Source of the DNA: a virus
Direction: 5' to 3' (one strand)
Virus record (IMG/VR): IMGVR_UViG_3300019761_000117
Coordinates: 1-28,965 of that record
Length of the DNA: 28,965 nucleotides
Shown here: one piece after another, positions 1 through 8,505 of the stretch
Layout: each line of letters begins with the position of its first letter
Position numbering within the stretch: the first letter of the stretch is position 1
Notes under the pieces: model-generated
What the model saw: the letters and a program-made list of their open reading frames with translations, nothing else
What the model was told of the DNA's origin: nothing
Database searches by the model: none
Position numbers and translations under genes: made by a program

Positions 1-2388
1 ATCAATAAAAATTTCATTTGATAATTTATTTGAATTCCAAGATATTATGAGCATTTCTTCTATTGCGCCATCTTGTTTCGGTAATAAAAATTGTTCTACT
101 TTTAAGTTTGTTGTTTGATTAATAGGAGAGTAAACAATACTTTCAGGAAGTTCTTCATCATCAATATAAACTTCTGGGATGTACTCTTCTGCAACTATCG
201 TATAATCAAAATCCATAGAGGAAGTAATTGCTTTTATTTTAAATAAATCTGTTTCACTAAAATCTGATTCAAAGACCTTATAAATATCATCTTTATAAAA
301 TAGTTGAGATACTGGTCCATCGTTATTTGTAAGAATCACTTCATTTGTAGTGTTTAATGTATTTGATATTTGATATTTAAAGACTTCATCTGTTCTTTGA
401 TTTTTTATATCAATATTATAATTTTTTCCCTCTTCAAATGTAAATTCATTATCTAAAATAAGAGTATTTCCTGTCGTTGCAATAAGTCTTCCATCAGTAA
501 CAGCATCAGTCAAATATTCATATCCAACATTTATTACCTTTCCAACTTTTCCTGCAAGTCCTTCAATACTTGTTCCTAAAGAAACTGTTTTACTTATTCT
601 TTCATTTTGTTTTATAAGTCTTCTTACTTCTTTGTAGGCATGAGCTCTTGAAGTACAAGTATATCTATTTAAAGAAACTTTCATTTCCTTCGAAGTGGCA
701 TCATAATTTTTCGTTTTTTCTATTATGGGAGTAGCTTCATAATCTTTTTCCCTATCATAATATGTATATTCAATAATATTTGCTCTATCAGAATAATCTA
801 TGTAATCAATTGAAAAACTATCTTCTGTAATATTTCCTCTTGTCATCAAAAATTTTCTACTTGCAGATTCAACAGCTCTATCTACTAAAGGAGTCCAAAC
901 CATACCTTCTTGAACTACGCTTGCGAAACCAGCAGGAGAAAGAAGTGACAAAGCCGTTCTTAAATCTTGTATCGTGTCTAAAACAATATTACATTCTAAT
1001 TCTTCCTCTTCACAATAAGAAGCCCAAATTTCAAACTCTGTTATGTTTATATATTCGTCTTTTATATTTGCTCTTTTTAAAGCATAATAACAAGCCCAAG
1101 CAGGATTACTTATTTTTTTTGTTGGAGATTCAAAAAAGGCATTATCTTCAAAATATCTTAGTTTTGTATTTTCAACTACGCATTTAACAATTGGTCTATT
1201 ATTTTGTAAGTCTTCTGTTGCCATTCCTTTAATAGCTAAAATTGCAGTATTTGGATAAATAAAATCTGTATAATTTATCTCATTTATATACTCTATGGAC
1301 AAATCATTTGCAATAGAAGTTACTTTACTATGAGAACTTATTCTTTTTACTTTTATATCATATTTATCAGTAGGTAAGTCTCTTATACTATACACAAGTT
1401 TTTTTGTAGTCTTATATACAGTATTAAGATTTACCATTTGGAAAACTGTATAATCCGAATCACTATTTTTTTTATAACTTATTTCAAAGGATAAAGAATA
1501 ATTTTTATATTTACCTGAGCTTAAATCGTAAAGACCAGGTAAAGACATACATATTTGTACTTCATTTAAAGAATTTGATAACGTAGTGTATGATTCATCA
1601 TCATTTTGGACATTTAAAGGTCTATTTAAAGGATGGGTTACTCTGTCTTTATAAAAAGATATTGCTGTTTGATCGTTGGTACCATAACGTATTTCATAGC
1701 TTACATTATCGTATGTATTTATGTCCTGGTCATTTACTTTTATATCTGTTATATTATCAATTTGTCCATCCTGTATTACATACATTGCATTGTAATATTG
1801 TTTATCATCTTCTGTAGAAAAATAATCACCTAAAATAGGTGGAACAATCTTCATGGTTCCTAAAATCAAAGGATAGGCAGTTCCTTCTTGTGCAGCATTA
1901 CTTACACTTCCAAAAGCATATGTAGGACTAACTTCTGATAAATTATTTGATACATTTGAAGAAGGTGTTTCAGCTGGAAAAGCAGAATTTATTAAAGCTC
2001 CTCCTGCCATCATTATACCAGTGCTTAGCATAGTAGCAGAAAGAGAACCTGCAGCAAAAAAACCACCTGAAGTTGCAAGCCACCCAGCTGTTGCTCCACC
2101 ACTCACAACAGTAAGTGCCAACATCGCCACCATTGCTAGTGGATTTTTACCATCACCTCCACCTTTAGGAATTGGTGCAACTAACAATTCATCATCATTT
2201 TTTAATTGTATAAATAAATTATCTGTAATATTTCCATTTATTGAAAATATATATTCAACATCTTTGCATTGAGCATATTTAAAACTATAATCATCAAGTA
2301 TTTCATATATCTTTTTATTTTTAATATTTTCATATTCTTTTTGATCAGAAGGATTAAAAATATTATTTATGATAATTAGCTTTGCCAT
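1..2388 (-). CDS. Tail tip / host-specificity protein J-like, with gpI-like N-terminus (partial, C-terminus off the window)
   Basis: The frame is open without a stop from the ATG at 2388 to the window edge (796 codons), so the C-terminus is missing. Residues 1-70 (start MAKLIIINNIFNPSDQ) look like the ubiquitin-like head of lambda gpI-type proteins. Residues about 77-138 are Gly/Ala-rich and hydrophobic, as in gpI and in the N-terminal part of many J-like proteins. The rest is a long mixed beta-rich region, as expected for the central tail-tip protein that binds the receptor and closes the tube. The start overlaps the end of the NlpC/P60 gene by 13 bases. Order (M, L, K, then this) is that of lambda, with no separate I gene between K and J. 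Family assignment rests on position, the hydrophobic segment and length; receptor specificity cannot be inferred. Confidence 0.85.
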   Translation of the reverse strand, partial: MAKLIIINNIFNPSDQKEYENIKNKKIYEILDDYSFKYAQCKDVEYIFSINGNITDNLFIQLKNDDELLVAPIPKGGGDGKNPLAMVAMLALTVVSGGATAGWLATSGGFFAAGSLSATMLSTGIMMAGGALINSAFPAETPSSNVSNNLSEVSPTYAFGSVSNAAQEGTAYPLILGTMKIVPPILGDYFSTEDDKQYYNAMYVIQDGQIDNITDIKVNDQDINTYDNVSYEIRYGTNDQTAISFYKDRVTHPLNRPLNVQNDDESYTTLSNSLNEVQICMSLPGLYDLSSGKYKNYSLSFEISYKKNSDSDYTVFQMVNLNTVYKTTKKLVYSIRDLPTDKYDIKVKRISSHSKVTSIANDLSIEYINEINYTDFIYPNTAILAIKGMATEDLQNNRPIVKCVVENTKLRYFEDNAFFESPTKKISNPAWACYYALKRANIKDEYINITEFEIWASYCEEEELECNIVLDTIQDLRTALSLLSPAGFASVVQEGMVWTPLVDRAVESASRKFLMTRGNITEDSFSIDYIDYSDRANIIEYTYYDREKDYEATPIIEKTKNYDATSKEMKVSLNRYTCTSRAHAYKEVRRLIKQNERISKTVSLGTSIEGLAGKVGKVINVGYEYLTDAVTDGRLIATTGNTLILDNEFTFEEGKNYNIDIKNQRTDEVFKYQISNTLNTTNEVILTNNDGPVSQLFYKDDIYKVFESDFSETDLFKIKAITSSMDFDYTIVAEEYIPEVYIDDEELPESIVYSPINQTTNLKVEQFLLPKQDGAIEEMLIISWNSNKLSNEIFID

Positions 2389-2783
2389 TCATAAAATCCT
2401 TCAATTTTATTTTTATAACACAAGTGGTCTAGCTCTACAATATGCGATTCAATATTTCTAAAAGTATGGAGCATTTGTAGCTTTCCTTCATACTTCACTA
2501 CTACTCCAAAATGTGTAACCATATTTGGATGTATTGGGTCTGTTTTTAGTGCAATACCATAATCTTCTGCAGGAAGATCACATCTTTTAAAATGCTCTGA
2601 AACTACGTTTAAAAATTTCATCATCGCAAGAGCTGATTGGTCTGGATGAATTAATACTTCGGGAAGTTCAATTTTTAATTCATGTTTAAAATAAAGCTTT
2701 ATAAGACCATAACAATCACATCCTTCAAAAGTTCGACCTTCATCTAAAAAAGGAATTCCTATATATTTATTTAAATTTTTCAT
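2376..2783 (-). CDS. NlpC/P60 tail-assembly peptidase (gpK-like)
   Basis: The 135-residue protein has the papain-like NlpC/P60 pattern: catalytic Cys24 in DCYG, His91 in HFGVVV and a third polar residue, probably His106 in LHTF. In lambda-type tails this protein is incorporated at or near the tip and is thought to open peptidoglycan during entry or act in tip assembly. It lacks the N-terminal JAB/MPN domain found in lambda gpK, so only the NlpC/P60 half is present. I chose the ATG at 2783 because it overlaps the stop of the L-like gene as ATGA (translational coupling); the longer frame starting at 2852 would lie wholly inside gene L and adds a sequence with no family resemblance. Confidence 0.85.
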   Translation of the reverse strand: MKNLNKYIGIPFLDEGRTFEGCDCYGLIKLYFKHELKIELPEVLIHPDQSALAMMKFLNVVSEHFKRCDLPAEDYGIALKTDPIHPNMVTHFGVVVKYEGKLQMLHTFRNIESHIVELDHLCYKNKIEGFYEWQS

Positions 2784-3400
2784 AAAATAATTCCTTTGTT
2801 TCCAACATATGGTGCGCCACCAAATCTTGCTCCATTTTGCAAAGCTAAGCATCTTGAAAGTGTGCCATCACATTTTTTTTCAGGACCTGCATATCCACAT
2901 CGAATATCTTTAAATTTAAACCTACATATATTTCTTAACATACGAGATAAAATAAGTACCATACTTCCATTTGTGGCAGAAAGCGTAAAAGTTACAATCG
3001 ATGGAGTTATGTTTGGTTTTCTTAAAATCATTTTCAATGATGTTTCAGGAATGGGATTATCAAGATTGTTTGAAAAAACTACATTTATTACAACTGATAA
3101 ATCATCTTTATATCCATTGTTCTTAATGTCTTTTTCATATAACCTTATATATTTTGCAACTTCATTTTTTACATTTGAAAGCTTTAAATTGAATTCAGGA
3201 ATTTCCCCTGTACTATTATTTGTAATATCATCAATTTCTATGTCAAGGGCAATATATTCATGCCCATTCCAAGTGATAGATTCATTGTTATTTGTGATAT
3301 ATAATATTTCATTTAAAGAAGGAATATTAATATCTAAAAAATACAATGATGCAGCAGTACTACTTAGTTTGTTTTTTTCTTCGATTCCATGATTGGTCAT
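2780..3400 (-). CDS. Minor tail protein L-like, probable Fe-S protein
   Basis: A 206-residue protein with four cysteines in its C-terminal third (Cys159, 168, 177, 184; local motifs RCGYAGPEKKC and SRCLALQNG). This matches lambda gpL, which is known to carry an iron-sulfur cluster in its C-terminal domain and to act in tail-tip assembly. The C-terminal GGAPY-type ending is also typical of the family. The N-terminal part is beta-rich. It lies between M-like and K-like genes, exactly the lambda order. Cluster binding here is inferred from the conserved cysteines. The opposite strand has a 198-codon open frame that is a shadow. Confidence 0.85.
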   Translation of the reverse strand: MTNHGIEEKNKLSSTAASLYFLDINIPSLNEILYITNNNESITWNGHEYIALDIEIDDITNNSTGEIPEFNLKLSNVKNEVAKYIRLYEKDIKNNGYKDDLSVVINVVFSNNLDNPIPETSLKMILRKPNITPSIVTFTLSATNGSMVLILSRMLRNICRFKFKDIRCGYAGPEKKCDGTLSRCLALQNGARFGGAPYVGNKGIIL

Positions 3401-3402
3401 TT

Positions 3403-3744
3403 TTATATTTCCACCAATTCAAATGATTCAAAAGTCATATCTTCTTTATTTAAGGTGGTTTCTATCCAAGAAAGAGGTTTAACAAATCTAACTTCGTGAT
3501 TAGTTTGCTTAGTAGGATGAATCCATATAAAAGATGAATATGTTTCTACAGACTTATAAAACTCTATTAAGTTATCTGCCTTTTCAGTTTCTAAATCAGA
3601 AAGAGCCAATTCATAGGTATATCTTGTTTTTGTATATTTTTTTGCTGAAGAGACATATCCCCCTGCCATTTTAGATTCTCTTGAATTCTTTTCAGGGATT
3701 GCTTTAATACTTTTATATTCTAAATCATTAGGGAAAAGAGCCAT
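3403..3744 (-). CDS. Minor tail protein M-like
   Basis: A 113-residue protein, close to the usual length of lambda gpM. It begins MALFPNDLEYKSIKAIPEKN and has the family's WIHP segment near the middle. In lambda, gpM joins the tail-tip complex after the tape measure and before L. The ATG at 3744 touches the tape-measure stop, and the next gene begins two bases after this stop. Assignment rests on length, motif pattern and fixed gene order between the tape measure and L. Confidence 0.75.
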   Translation of the reverse strand: MALFPNDLEYKSIKAIPEKNSRESKMAGGYVSSAKKYTKTRYTYELALSDLETEKADNLIEFYKSVETYSSFIWIHPTKQTNHEVRFVKPLSWIETTLNKEDMTFESFELVEI

Positions 3745-5783
3745 TACTTATTACCTTTCATCATTTTTCCAAATCCTAAAACATCTAATCTAGCACCTTC
3801 CATAACTAAACCAATTGTATGAACAAGTTCTCCTCTGTGATTTTTTTTACTCATAGAACTCACTTGTTCAGCACTAATATCACTACCACTATTATTCTCT
3901 ATATTTAAATTAAATTGAATATTTCCTTCAGTAGAACTTGATACAAAAGGGAGTTGTCCTGTTTTATTAATATAATCCATTGTTCCAAGACCTACAGAAT
4001 TTACAGAGCTTTTATTTACTATATATTCTCCCCCCATCGCATAAATATTGTTGCCGGTTGCATTTCCTAGATATAGGTCATCGCGTACCCCACTCCCCCC
4101 TTTTAGATGTCCACCATTTGCATATTTCATTGCTCCACTTGATACATGGCTTCCTGTTGTCCAACTATTACTATTTCCAGAAAATTTACTCCCTACAAAT
4201 GAAAATAAATTCCCTAATAAGCCTGTTGCTTGTTTTTGAACCTGAATTCTTATCATGTCCTTGATTATACTTTTGGCCATATCACTAAAACTATCTTTTG
4301 ATCCAGTTGCGAAGTTTGCTACTGCTAGGCTCATCTCATCAATAGAATTTGTAAAAAAATTCTTTGAAACTTGATATGTATCTTTTGATTTATCTTCATA
4401 CTCTTTTAAAGCATCTTCCATCCCATATACCCAATTATTTGATGCTTCTCTCTTTTTTTGCATATCTTGTTCAAATTGTTTAGATTCTAAAGCACTAATT
4501 TCTTTGCTTTGTTCGCTGTACCATTTATCAACTTCAAGTTTATTCTCACCATAATATAAATATTCTGTTTTTTTCTTTTCTAATAATTCCCGCTCATAGT
4601 TATATCTATTCATGGTCGTTGTTTTAAACTGTGTTTCAAATTCACTTGATATAGATTTCTTTTTAGCTGTAAATTCTTCATATGCTTTTATATAATCAGA
4701 ATCATCTGGTCCATAAAATTCTGTTTTTTTTTCTTTTGATTTTTTATTTTTTGCATCAGCCACCGCTCTCATTTTTTTTATACGTTCTAACAAAGCTTTT
4801 TCTGCTGCAATTTTATTTGCATTCAATACTTCTGTTTTTTTGTTTTCATATGTAATGATTTCTTGATATTCTCTTTTTGCTTTACTTAGATGAGTTGACT
4901 TTGTTGAAGCTGTTGCATAATGGTCAGCAGCAAGAAGAGGTTGGGTTTGAGCTAATTTATTAAGTTTTTTTATTTCTTTTTCTAATTCAATAATTTCTCT
5001 TTTTATTTCAAAGGCACTTTGTTTTCTTTGAACACCTAGAAAATCTTCTAATGCTCTTGTAGCTGTTAATATTGCAGGAGTAAATTCAATAAGAACTTTA
5101 TTTCCAATACCTGTAAAAGTAGTTCCTAATACATCAAGTGCTTCGTTTACTTCTCCTGCATCAGAAGCAAATTCTGTTGAGATAATATTACCTGTACGTT
5201 GGGCTTCATTTCCTAATCTTTGAATTTCAGTTGCACCAAGGTTTGCATACCTAACAACTTGACTAGCAGATTTAGAAAAAATATCTTGTGCAATAGCAGT
5301 TTTTCTTGTTCCATCTTCAAGTTGAGATAATTTTCCTATAATAATTTCAAATGTTTTATCAGCAGTTGTGAAATTTTTTCTTGCAAATTCTGTTGTAATA
5401 CCTAATTCTTGCATTGCAGTTTTAGCAGCTCCGCCACCAGTTCTTACAAAATTATTTGTTCTTCTAGTCATTGCACCAAAAGCAGCACTCAAAGTTCCAA
5501 CTTCAACACCTGCAAATTTTGATATGTATATATATTTTGACCAAGATTCTGAAGCTAAGCCTAATGCTTCCGCTTGTTCACCAATTGCATCTGCATTATC
5601 GAGTAATGCTTTTATTGAGGCTGTTCCACCAACGGCAGCTACTGCCGTAGTAATAAGTCCAAGAGATTTTTTAATCATCTTTGTTTTTTTATCTGCTACT
5701 TGCTGAGCTTTATTCATTCCATTCACAAGTTTTGAGATGTCTGCTGCAACATCAATAAGAACTCCACCAACTTTTGCACTCAT
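3744..5783 (-). CDS. Tail tape measure protein (lambda gpH-like C-terminus)
   Basis: A 679-residue protein. The N-terminus (AADISKLVNGMNKAQQ) is the usual opening of tape measures, followed by a hydrophobic Ala/Gly segment at about residues 41-61. A long charged, probably coiled-coil stretch lies at about 250-460. The C-terminal part has the lambda-family signature (SFSDMAKSIIKDMIRIQVQKQ) followed by a Gly-rich region with ANGGHLKGGSG and YAMGGEYIVNK, common at tape-measure ends. The protein spans the tail lumen and sets tail length; by the usual 0.15 nm per residue it would give a tail near 100 nm (inference). The gene follows the G/T chaperone, its normal place, since the chaperones keep this protein soluble. 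Confidence 0.92.
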   Translation of the reverse strand: MSAKVGGVLIDVAADISKLVNGMNKAQQVADKKTKMIKKSLGLITTAVAAVGGTASIKALLDNADAIGEQAEALGLASESWSKYIYISKFAGVEVGTLSAAFGAMTRRTNNFVRTGGGAAKTAMQELGITTEFARKNFTTADKTFEIIIGKLSQLEDGTRKTAIAQDIFSKSASQVVRYANLGATEIQRLGNEAQRTGNIISTEFASDAGEVNEALDVLGTTFTGIGNKVLIEFTPAILTATRALEDFLGVQRKQSAFEIKREIIELEKEIKKLNKLAQTQPLLAADHYATASTKSTHLSKAKREYQEIITYENKKTEVLNANKIAAEKALLERIKKMRAVADAKNKKSKEKKTEFYGPDDSDYIKAYEEFTAKKKSISSEFETQFKTTTMNRYNYERELLEKKKTEYLYYGENKLEVDKWYSEQSKEISALESKQFEQDMQKKREASNNWVYGMEDALKEYEDKSKDTYQVSKNFFTNSIDEMSLAVANFATGSKDSFSDMAKSIIKDMIRIQVQKQATGLLGNLFSFVGSKFSGNSNSWTTGSHVSSGAMKYANGGHLKGGSGVRDDLYLGNATGNNIYAMGGEYIVNKSSVNSVGLGTMDYINKTGQLPFVSSSTEGNIQFNLNIENNSGSDISAEQVSSMSKKNHRGELVHTIGLVMEGARLDVLGFGKMMKGNK

Positions 5784-5786
5784 TTA

Positions 5787-6436
5787 TCATCCTTGAACTT
5801 TTTGCATTGCTTCTATAGCTTGTTCAGCTAAGTTTTTTGACCTCTTTTTTTCTGTTTTCACATCAGAAACCATAAAATCAGTAAAATAACAATGTTTACT
5901 CTCATCTTGTTGATATTTATTTATTGATAAAGCCATACTTTTTGCAATCATTATTTCAAATCTATCTGCAGATGTTGGCTCTAATCTTAAATATTCAACC
6001 CACTCTTCTAACTCACATTGAGACATATTATTTTCTATGTCTGCAACTGTTTTCCCTAAATGAGAGGCTAGACGGAATAAAAACCGTCTAGCCTCTACTT
6101 TTTTGCTTTGTTTATCTCCAATATTTCTAAATTAGCTTGATCTACAAAATCTTTATCTTTTAACAATTCAACTTCTTCTAAAGAAAAAATTTTCTCACCT
6201 TCTTTGTCAACAAGACCAAATGTAAGTCTTGTATAAATACTGTTAATATATGATTCTCCATCTACAATTATTTTATTTTCATCATCAGTTGAAGTAATTC
6301 CATTTGCGGTTAAAACACTATGAACAATATCATTTTCTTTTACCGTCAATTCTGTAACAAAAAGGCCTTTTTCTTTACTAAAAGGTTTTTTATTTAAAAT
6401 ATTTTGTTTTAAAAATGCAGTTTTATTAAAAGACAT
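5787..6436 (-). CDS. Tail assembly chaperone G-T fusion, made by -1 ribosomal frameshift
   Basis: Translation starts with the G gene at 6436, slips -1 on A AAA AAG (6104-6098) and continues in a second frame to 5787, giving about 216 residues. The frame entered after the slip has no stop between 6098 and the ATG at 6026: it reads VEARRFLFRLASHLGKTVA and then runs into MSQCELEEWVEYLRLEP, a pattern typical of the T-domain (DUF4035-like). This conserved LA..LGKTV...MS..E..EW sequence crosses the supposed start at 6026, which shows that the downstream part is normally made as a fusion. In lambda, gpG and gpGT hold the tape measure and recruit tail-tube subunits. Confidence 0.85.
6063..6104 (-). 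promoter_or_regulatory. Programmed -1 frameshift signal: slippery heptamer plus 13-bp hairpin
   Basis: On the minus strand A AAA AAG occupies 6104-6098, in phase with the G frame (GCA AAA AAG TAG). One base later starts a perfect 13-bp stem, AGAGGCTAGACGG (6096-6084) with CCGTCTAGCCTCT (6075-6063), and an 8-base loop. The spacer is shorter than the usual 5-9 bases, so the lowest pairs would be melted when the ribosome sits on the heptamer. The stem also codes for the first residues of the T part. Confidence 0.85.
6095..6436 (-). CDS. Tail assembly chaperone G (unshifted product)
   Basis: A 113-residue protein, begins MSFNKTAFLKQNILNKKPFS and ends INKAKK with TAG directly after the slippery codons. 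It sits between the tail-tube gene and the tape measure, where siphophages place the abundant short chaperone. The slippery heptamer covers its last two codons plus one base, so every ribosome reaching the end meets the frameshift signal. The start ATG touches the stop of the tail-tube gene. No catalytic motif; the assignment comes from position and from the frameshift architecture. Confidence 0.82.
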   Translation of the reverse strand: MSFNKTAFLKQNILNKKPFSKEKGLFVTELTVKENDIVHSVLTANGITSTDDENKIIVDGESYINSIYTRLTFGLVDKEGEKIFSLEEVELLKDKDFVDQANLEILEINKAKK

Positions 6437-6891
6437 TACTCTGCCCCTTTAAAGTCAACAGAACCTGTGATTTCAAGACTACTATCAAAAGAAACTGTTT
6501 GATCATTTGATATATTTCCAATTTTAAAGGTTTGAATAAAAGCATTAAAAATCCAATTCGAACCATTAGTACCCTTTGAATTATCAAGTTCAATTTTTAT
6601 TTTTACTTTTGTACTTTCATTTCTTGCTGATTGCATTGCAATTTGTCCTAAATCATCTTCTATATAATTCCCACCAAGAGAAACTTGCCCTTCGTCTTTT
6701 AATCCTAACCTTTTTTCTTTTGCAGCTGAATTTAGATGAGTTACATCTTTTACAGAAGCACTTCCTCCTCCAATTCCATCAATTGAATTTACTTCTTTTA
6801 CTTGTATCCATGTTGTACCATCATCTACACTTATACTTATTTCTGCACCTTGTGCATCTTGAGCTTTACTATCATATGTATCATTTGACAT
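6436..6891 (-). CDS. Major tail tube protein
   Basis: A 151-residue beta-rich protein with the features of the gpV/TP901-1 tail-tube group: an N-terminal segment with VKEVNSIDGIGGGSASVKDVTHL, then KRLGLKDEGQVSLGGNY, and an ending with a series of beta strands (SLEITGSVDFKG). It would form the hexameric rings of the tail tube. Position upstream of the G/T chaperones supports this. The start ATG follows closely after the tail-terminator gene. Confidence 0.85.
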   Translation of the reverse strand: MSNDTYDSKAQDAQGAEISISVDDGTTWIQVKEVNSIDGIGGGSASVKDVTHLNSAAKEKRLGLKDEGQVSLGGNYIEDDLGQIAMQSARNESTKVKIKIELDNSKGTNGSNWIFNAFIQTFKIGNISNDQTVSFDSSLEITGSVDFKGAE

Positions 6892-6892
6892 G

Positions 6893-7243
6893 TTATTTCC
6901 TTTTGCTTATTGAATAATCTACTTTGATAGAATGAAGTTTTGTATCATTTTCATATCCATCTACAGCACTTAAAAAAACTGCTTTATGTTCTAGTGTCTT
7001 TTTTAGAGCATAAAGCAATGTTTCTGTCTCTTCTTCGGTTTCTGCATAGACTGAGAATTGAAACCTTCCTTTTTCTGGGTACAGTCCTTTTAGATGAGAT
7101 TTTGTTGTATCTGCAATTCTTTGATAAGTCATTGCCGGATAAGTGCATTCTTTTGGTAATATTTTTGAATAAATTCTTTTTCCTACAACTGGAGATAACA
7201 ACTCACTGTTCTTTAAAATGTCATACACTTGTTGTTTAAGCAT
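6893..7243 (-). CDS. Tail terminator / completion protein, DUF3168-like
   Basis: A 116-residue protein starting MLKQQVYDILKNSELLSPVVGKRI, with YPAMTYQRI and the FQFSVYAETEEETETLLYALKKTLE segment typical of DUF3168 tail-terminator proteins, which cap the tail tube and allow joining to the head. It lies between the HK97 gp10-like gene and the tube gene, the standard place. It overlaps the preceding gene by 8 bases. Confidence 0.8.
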   Translation of the reverse strand: MLKQQVYDILKNSELLSPVVGKRIYSKILPKECTYPAMTYQRIADTTKSHLKGLYPEKGRFQFSVYAETEEETETLLYALKKTLEHKAVFLSAVDGYENDTKLHSIKVDYSISKRK

Positions 7244-7664
7244 TTTTTGCCTTTTTTATCTCTCTATCTAATCTTTGATTTAATCTTTTTTCTACTATTC
7301 TTATTACATCTTCGGCTTCCTCTTCTAATGCAGGTCTCATAAAGGGTTGAGCAGTCATTTTTGAAGTACCAAATTCAACCATATGTGAGTAAAAAGGATC
7401 TTTTACTTTTGGACCATAATTTTTCATAGAAATACCAATTTGAAATTTAATAAAGTTAATATTATTAGGTTTTCTTTTTTTTATTTTTATTGCTTTTTTT
7501 AATATCCCTTTATCAATAGGAACTTTTGTTTTTGCATTTTTTGCTATTTTAGAAGCTCCTGCACGAACAGCAGAATTTAAAATATTTTTCTGAATATTTC
7601 TAGGTAATATATGTAAAGACCTTTTTAATTCTTCTAGTCCTCTTATTGTTGTTGTTTGTTTCAT
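7236..7664 (-). CDS. HK97 gp10-like head-tail / tail component
   Basis: A 142-residue basic protein. It shows the HK97-gp10 pattern: IRGLEELKRSLHILPRNIQK, then an Ala-rich helix (AVRAGASKIAKNAKTKVP) followed by DKGILKKAI, and near the C-terminus YSHMVEFGTSKMTAQPFMRPALE, which is the best-conserved family motif. It takes part in the neck or tail completion. It starts 4 bases inside the end of the head-closure gene. Confidence 0.85.
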   Translation of the reverse strand: MKQTTTIRGLEELKRSLHILPRNIQKNILNSAVRAGASKIAKNAKTKVPIDKGILKKAIKIKKRKPNNINFIKFQIGISMKNYGPKVKDPFYSHMVEFGTSKMTAQPFMRPALEEEAEDVIRIVEKRLNQRLDREIKKAKNA

Positions 7665-7984
7665 CTGACAACTTTCGAATATAACAAAAGGTCTTTATTG
7701 CTATTAAAAGGATTTGAAATTTCTAAGATTTTATATGCTAAATCATTAAAAACAATTTTCATTGATGTATCAATACCAGGCATGTATCTAATCACAAACT
7801 TTAATTCTGAAATAGTTTTTGTCTTTTCTGATACAAAATTTTCTTTTTCACTTACAGATTGAATATCGCAAGGTATCTCATAGGGAAAAGCATCTTCTAG
7901 TAGCTCAATTGGTCCACCAAGAGGACCTTTTAATTGAGTTGTTTTTTTGAATACAAGATTATGTTTTAATCTTCTTGCTCTCAT
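7661..7984 (-). CDS. Head closure / head-tail joining protein (SPP1 gp16-like)
   Basis: A 107-residue beta-rich protein starting MRARRLKHNLVFKK. The middle has ETKTISELKFVIRYMPGI-type spacing and the end has a short strand typical of the head-closure group (Phage_H_T_join). It would sit below the connector ring. The call rests on size, the FVIRYMPGID segment and position between the gp6-like connector and gp10-like gene. It begins 4 bases within the connector gene. Confidence 0.7.
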   Translation of the reverse strand: MRARRLKHNLVFKKTTQLKGPLGGPIELLEDAFPYEIPCDIQSVSEKENFVSEKTKTISELKFVIRYMPGIDTSMKIVFNDLAYKILEISNPFNSNKDLLLYSKVVR

Positions 7985-8505
7985 CCTAATGGTCCTATTC
8001 GATATTTTCCAATCATATTGTCAACATATTTGTTGATATTTTCTTCTTTCCCATCAAATAAACACATAGTTTTATATTTAATCCATGTTTTAATTGGCTC
8101 TGGGACGACTTCATAACCACAAATAAATGTAATTTTTATTGCTTTTTTATGATTAATTAAAGAAATATTTTCTAGTATTTTCAATCTTCCTATTTCTAAT
8201 TCTTCATATAAATAATATTTCGATGAATCAAGGACAATATAATTATTGTCTTCATCTAAAATTTCAATCTTTTCTATACTTTGAATTGGATTTTTAGGAA
8301 ATTTAAACCCATCATAAATATTTTCTAAAAATAAGATGTAAGTGGCTGTACCAAACTGTCTATTTGTATATTTTTGACCATCTTCAATTACAGAATCAGT
8401 CAATCTTTGTACTTCATCATCATCAGCTATTCCTACAACACGTAAATATTTTTTAACTTCTAATAAAGTTATAGGTTCAGTTACATTACCACTTAAAATT
8501 AACAT
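7981..8505 (-). CDS. Head-tail connector, gp6-like
   Basis: A 174-residue protein with the Phage_connect_1 pattern: VTEPITLLEVKKYLRV, an acidic DDDEVQRL stretch and a helix ending in AYTNRQ-like YTNRQFG, then P-X-N-P-I-Q-S-I-E-K-I (FPKNPIQSIEKIEI), strands, and a C-terminal helical part after ITFICGY. These features match HK97 gp6-type adaptor proteins that bind below the portal. It lies directly after the capsid region and before the closure protein. Confidence 0.8.
   Translation of the reverse strand: MLILSGNVTEPITLLEVKKYLRVVGIADDDEVQRLTDSVIEDGQKYTNRQFGTATYILFLENIYDGFKFPKNPIQSIEKIEILDEDNNYIVLDSSKYYLYEELEIGRLKILENISLINHKKAIKITFICGYEVVPEPIKTWIKYKTMCLFDGKEENINKYVDNMIGKYRIGPLG

Noticed and set aside
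2376-2852. Longer NlpC/P60 start at 2852
   Set aside because: The extra residues lie inside gene L with no family resemblance; the ATGA overlap at 2783 is a better start.
2796-3392. 198-codon open frame on the plus strand
   Set aside because: It lies exactly opposite the L-like tail gene, which has the conserved four-cysteine motif. The plus frame has no family features and no operon context.
5787-6026. A separate 79-aa gene starting at 6026
   Set aside because: Its conserved motif begins upstream of this ATG, in the same open frame that the -1 slip enters, so it is the tail of the G-T fusion.
6063-6104. Plus-strand intrinsic terminator (13-bp stem followed by ACTTTTTT)
   Set aside because: All genes here read on the minus strand, and the T-run is the complement of the slippery heptamer; frameshifting explains both parts better.
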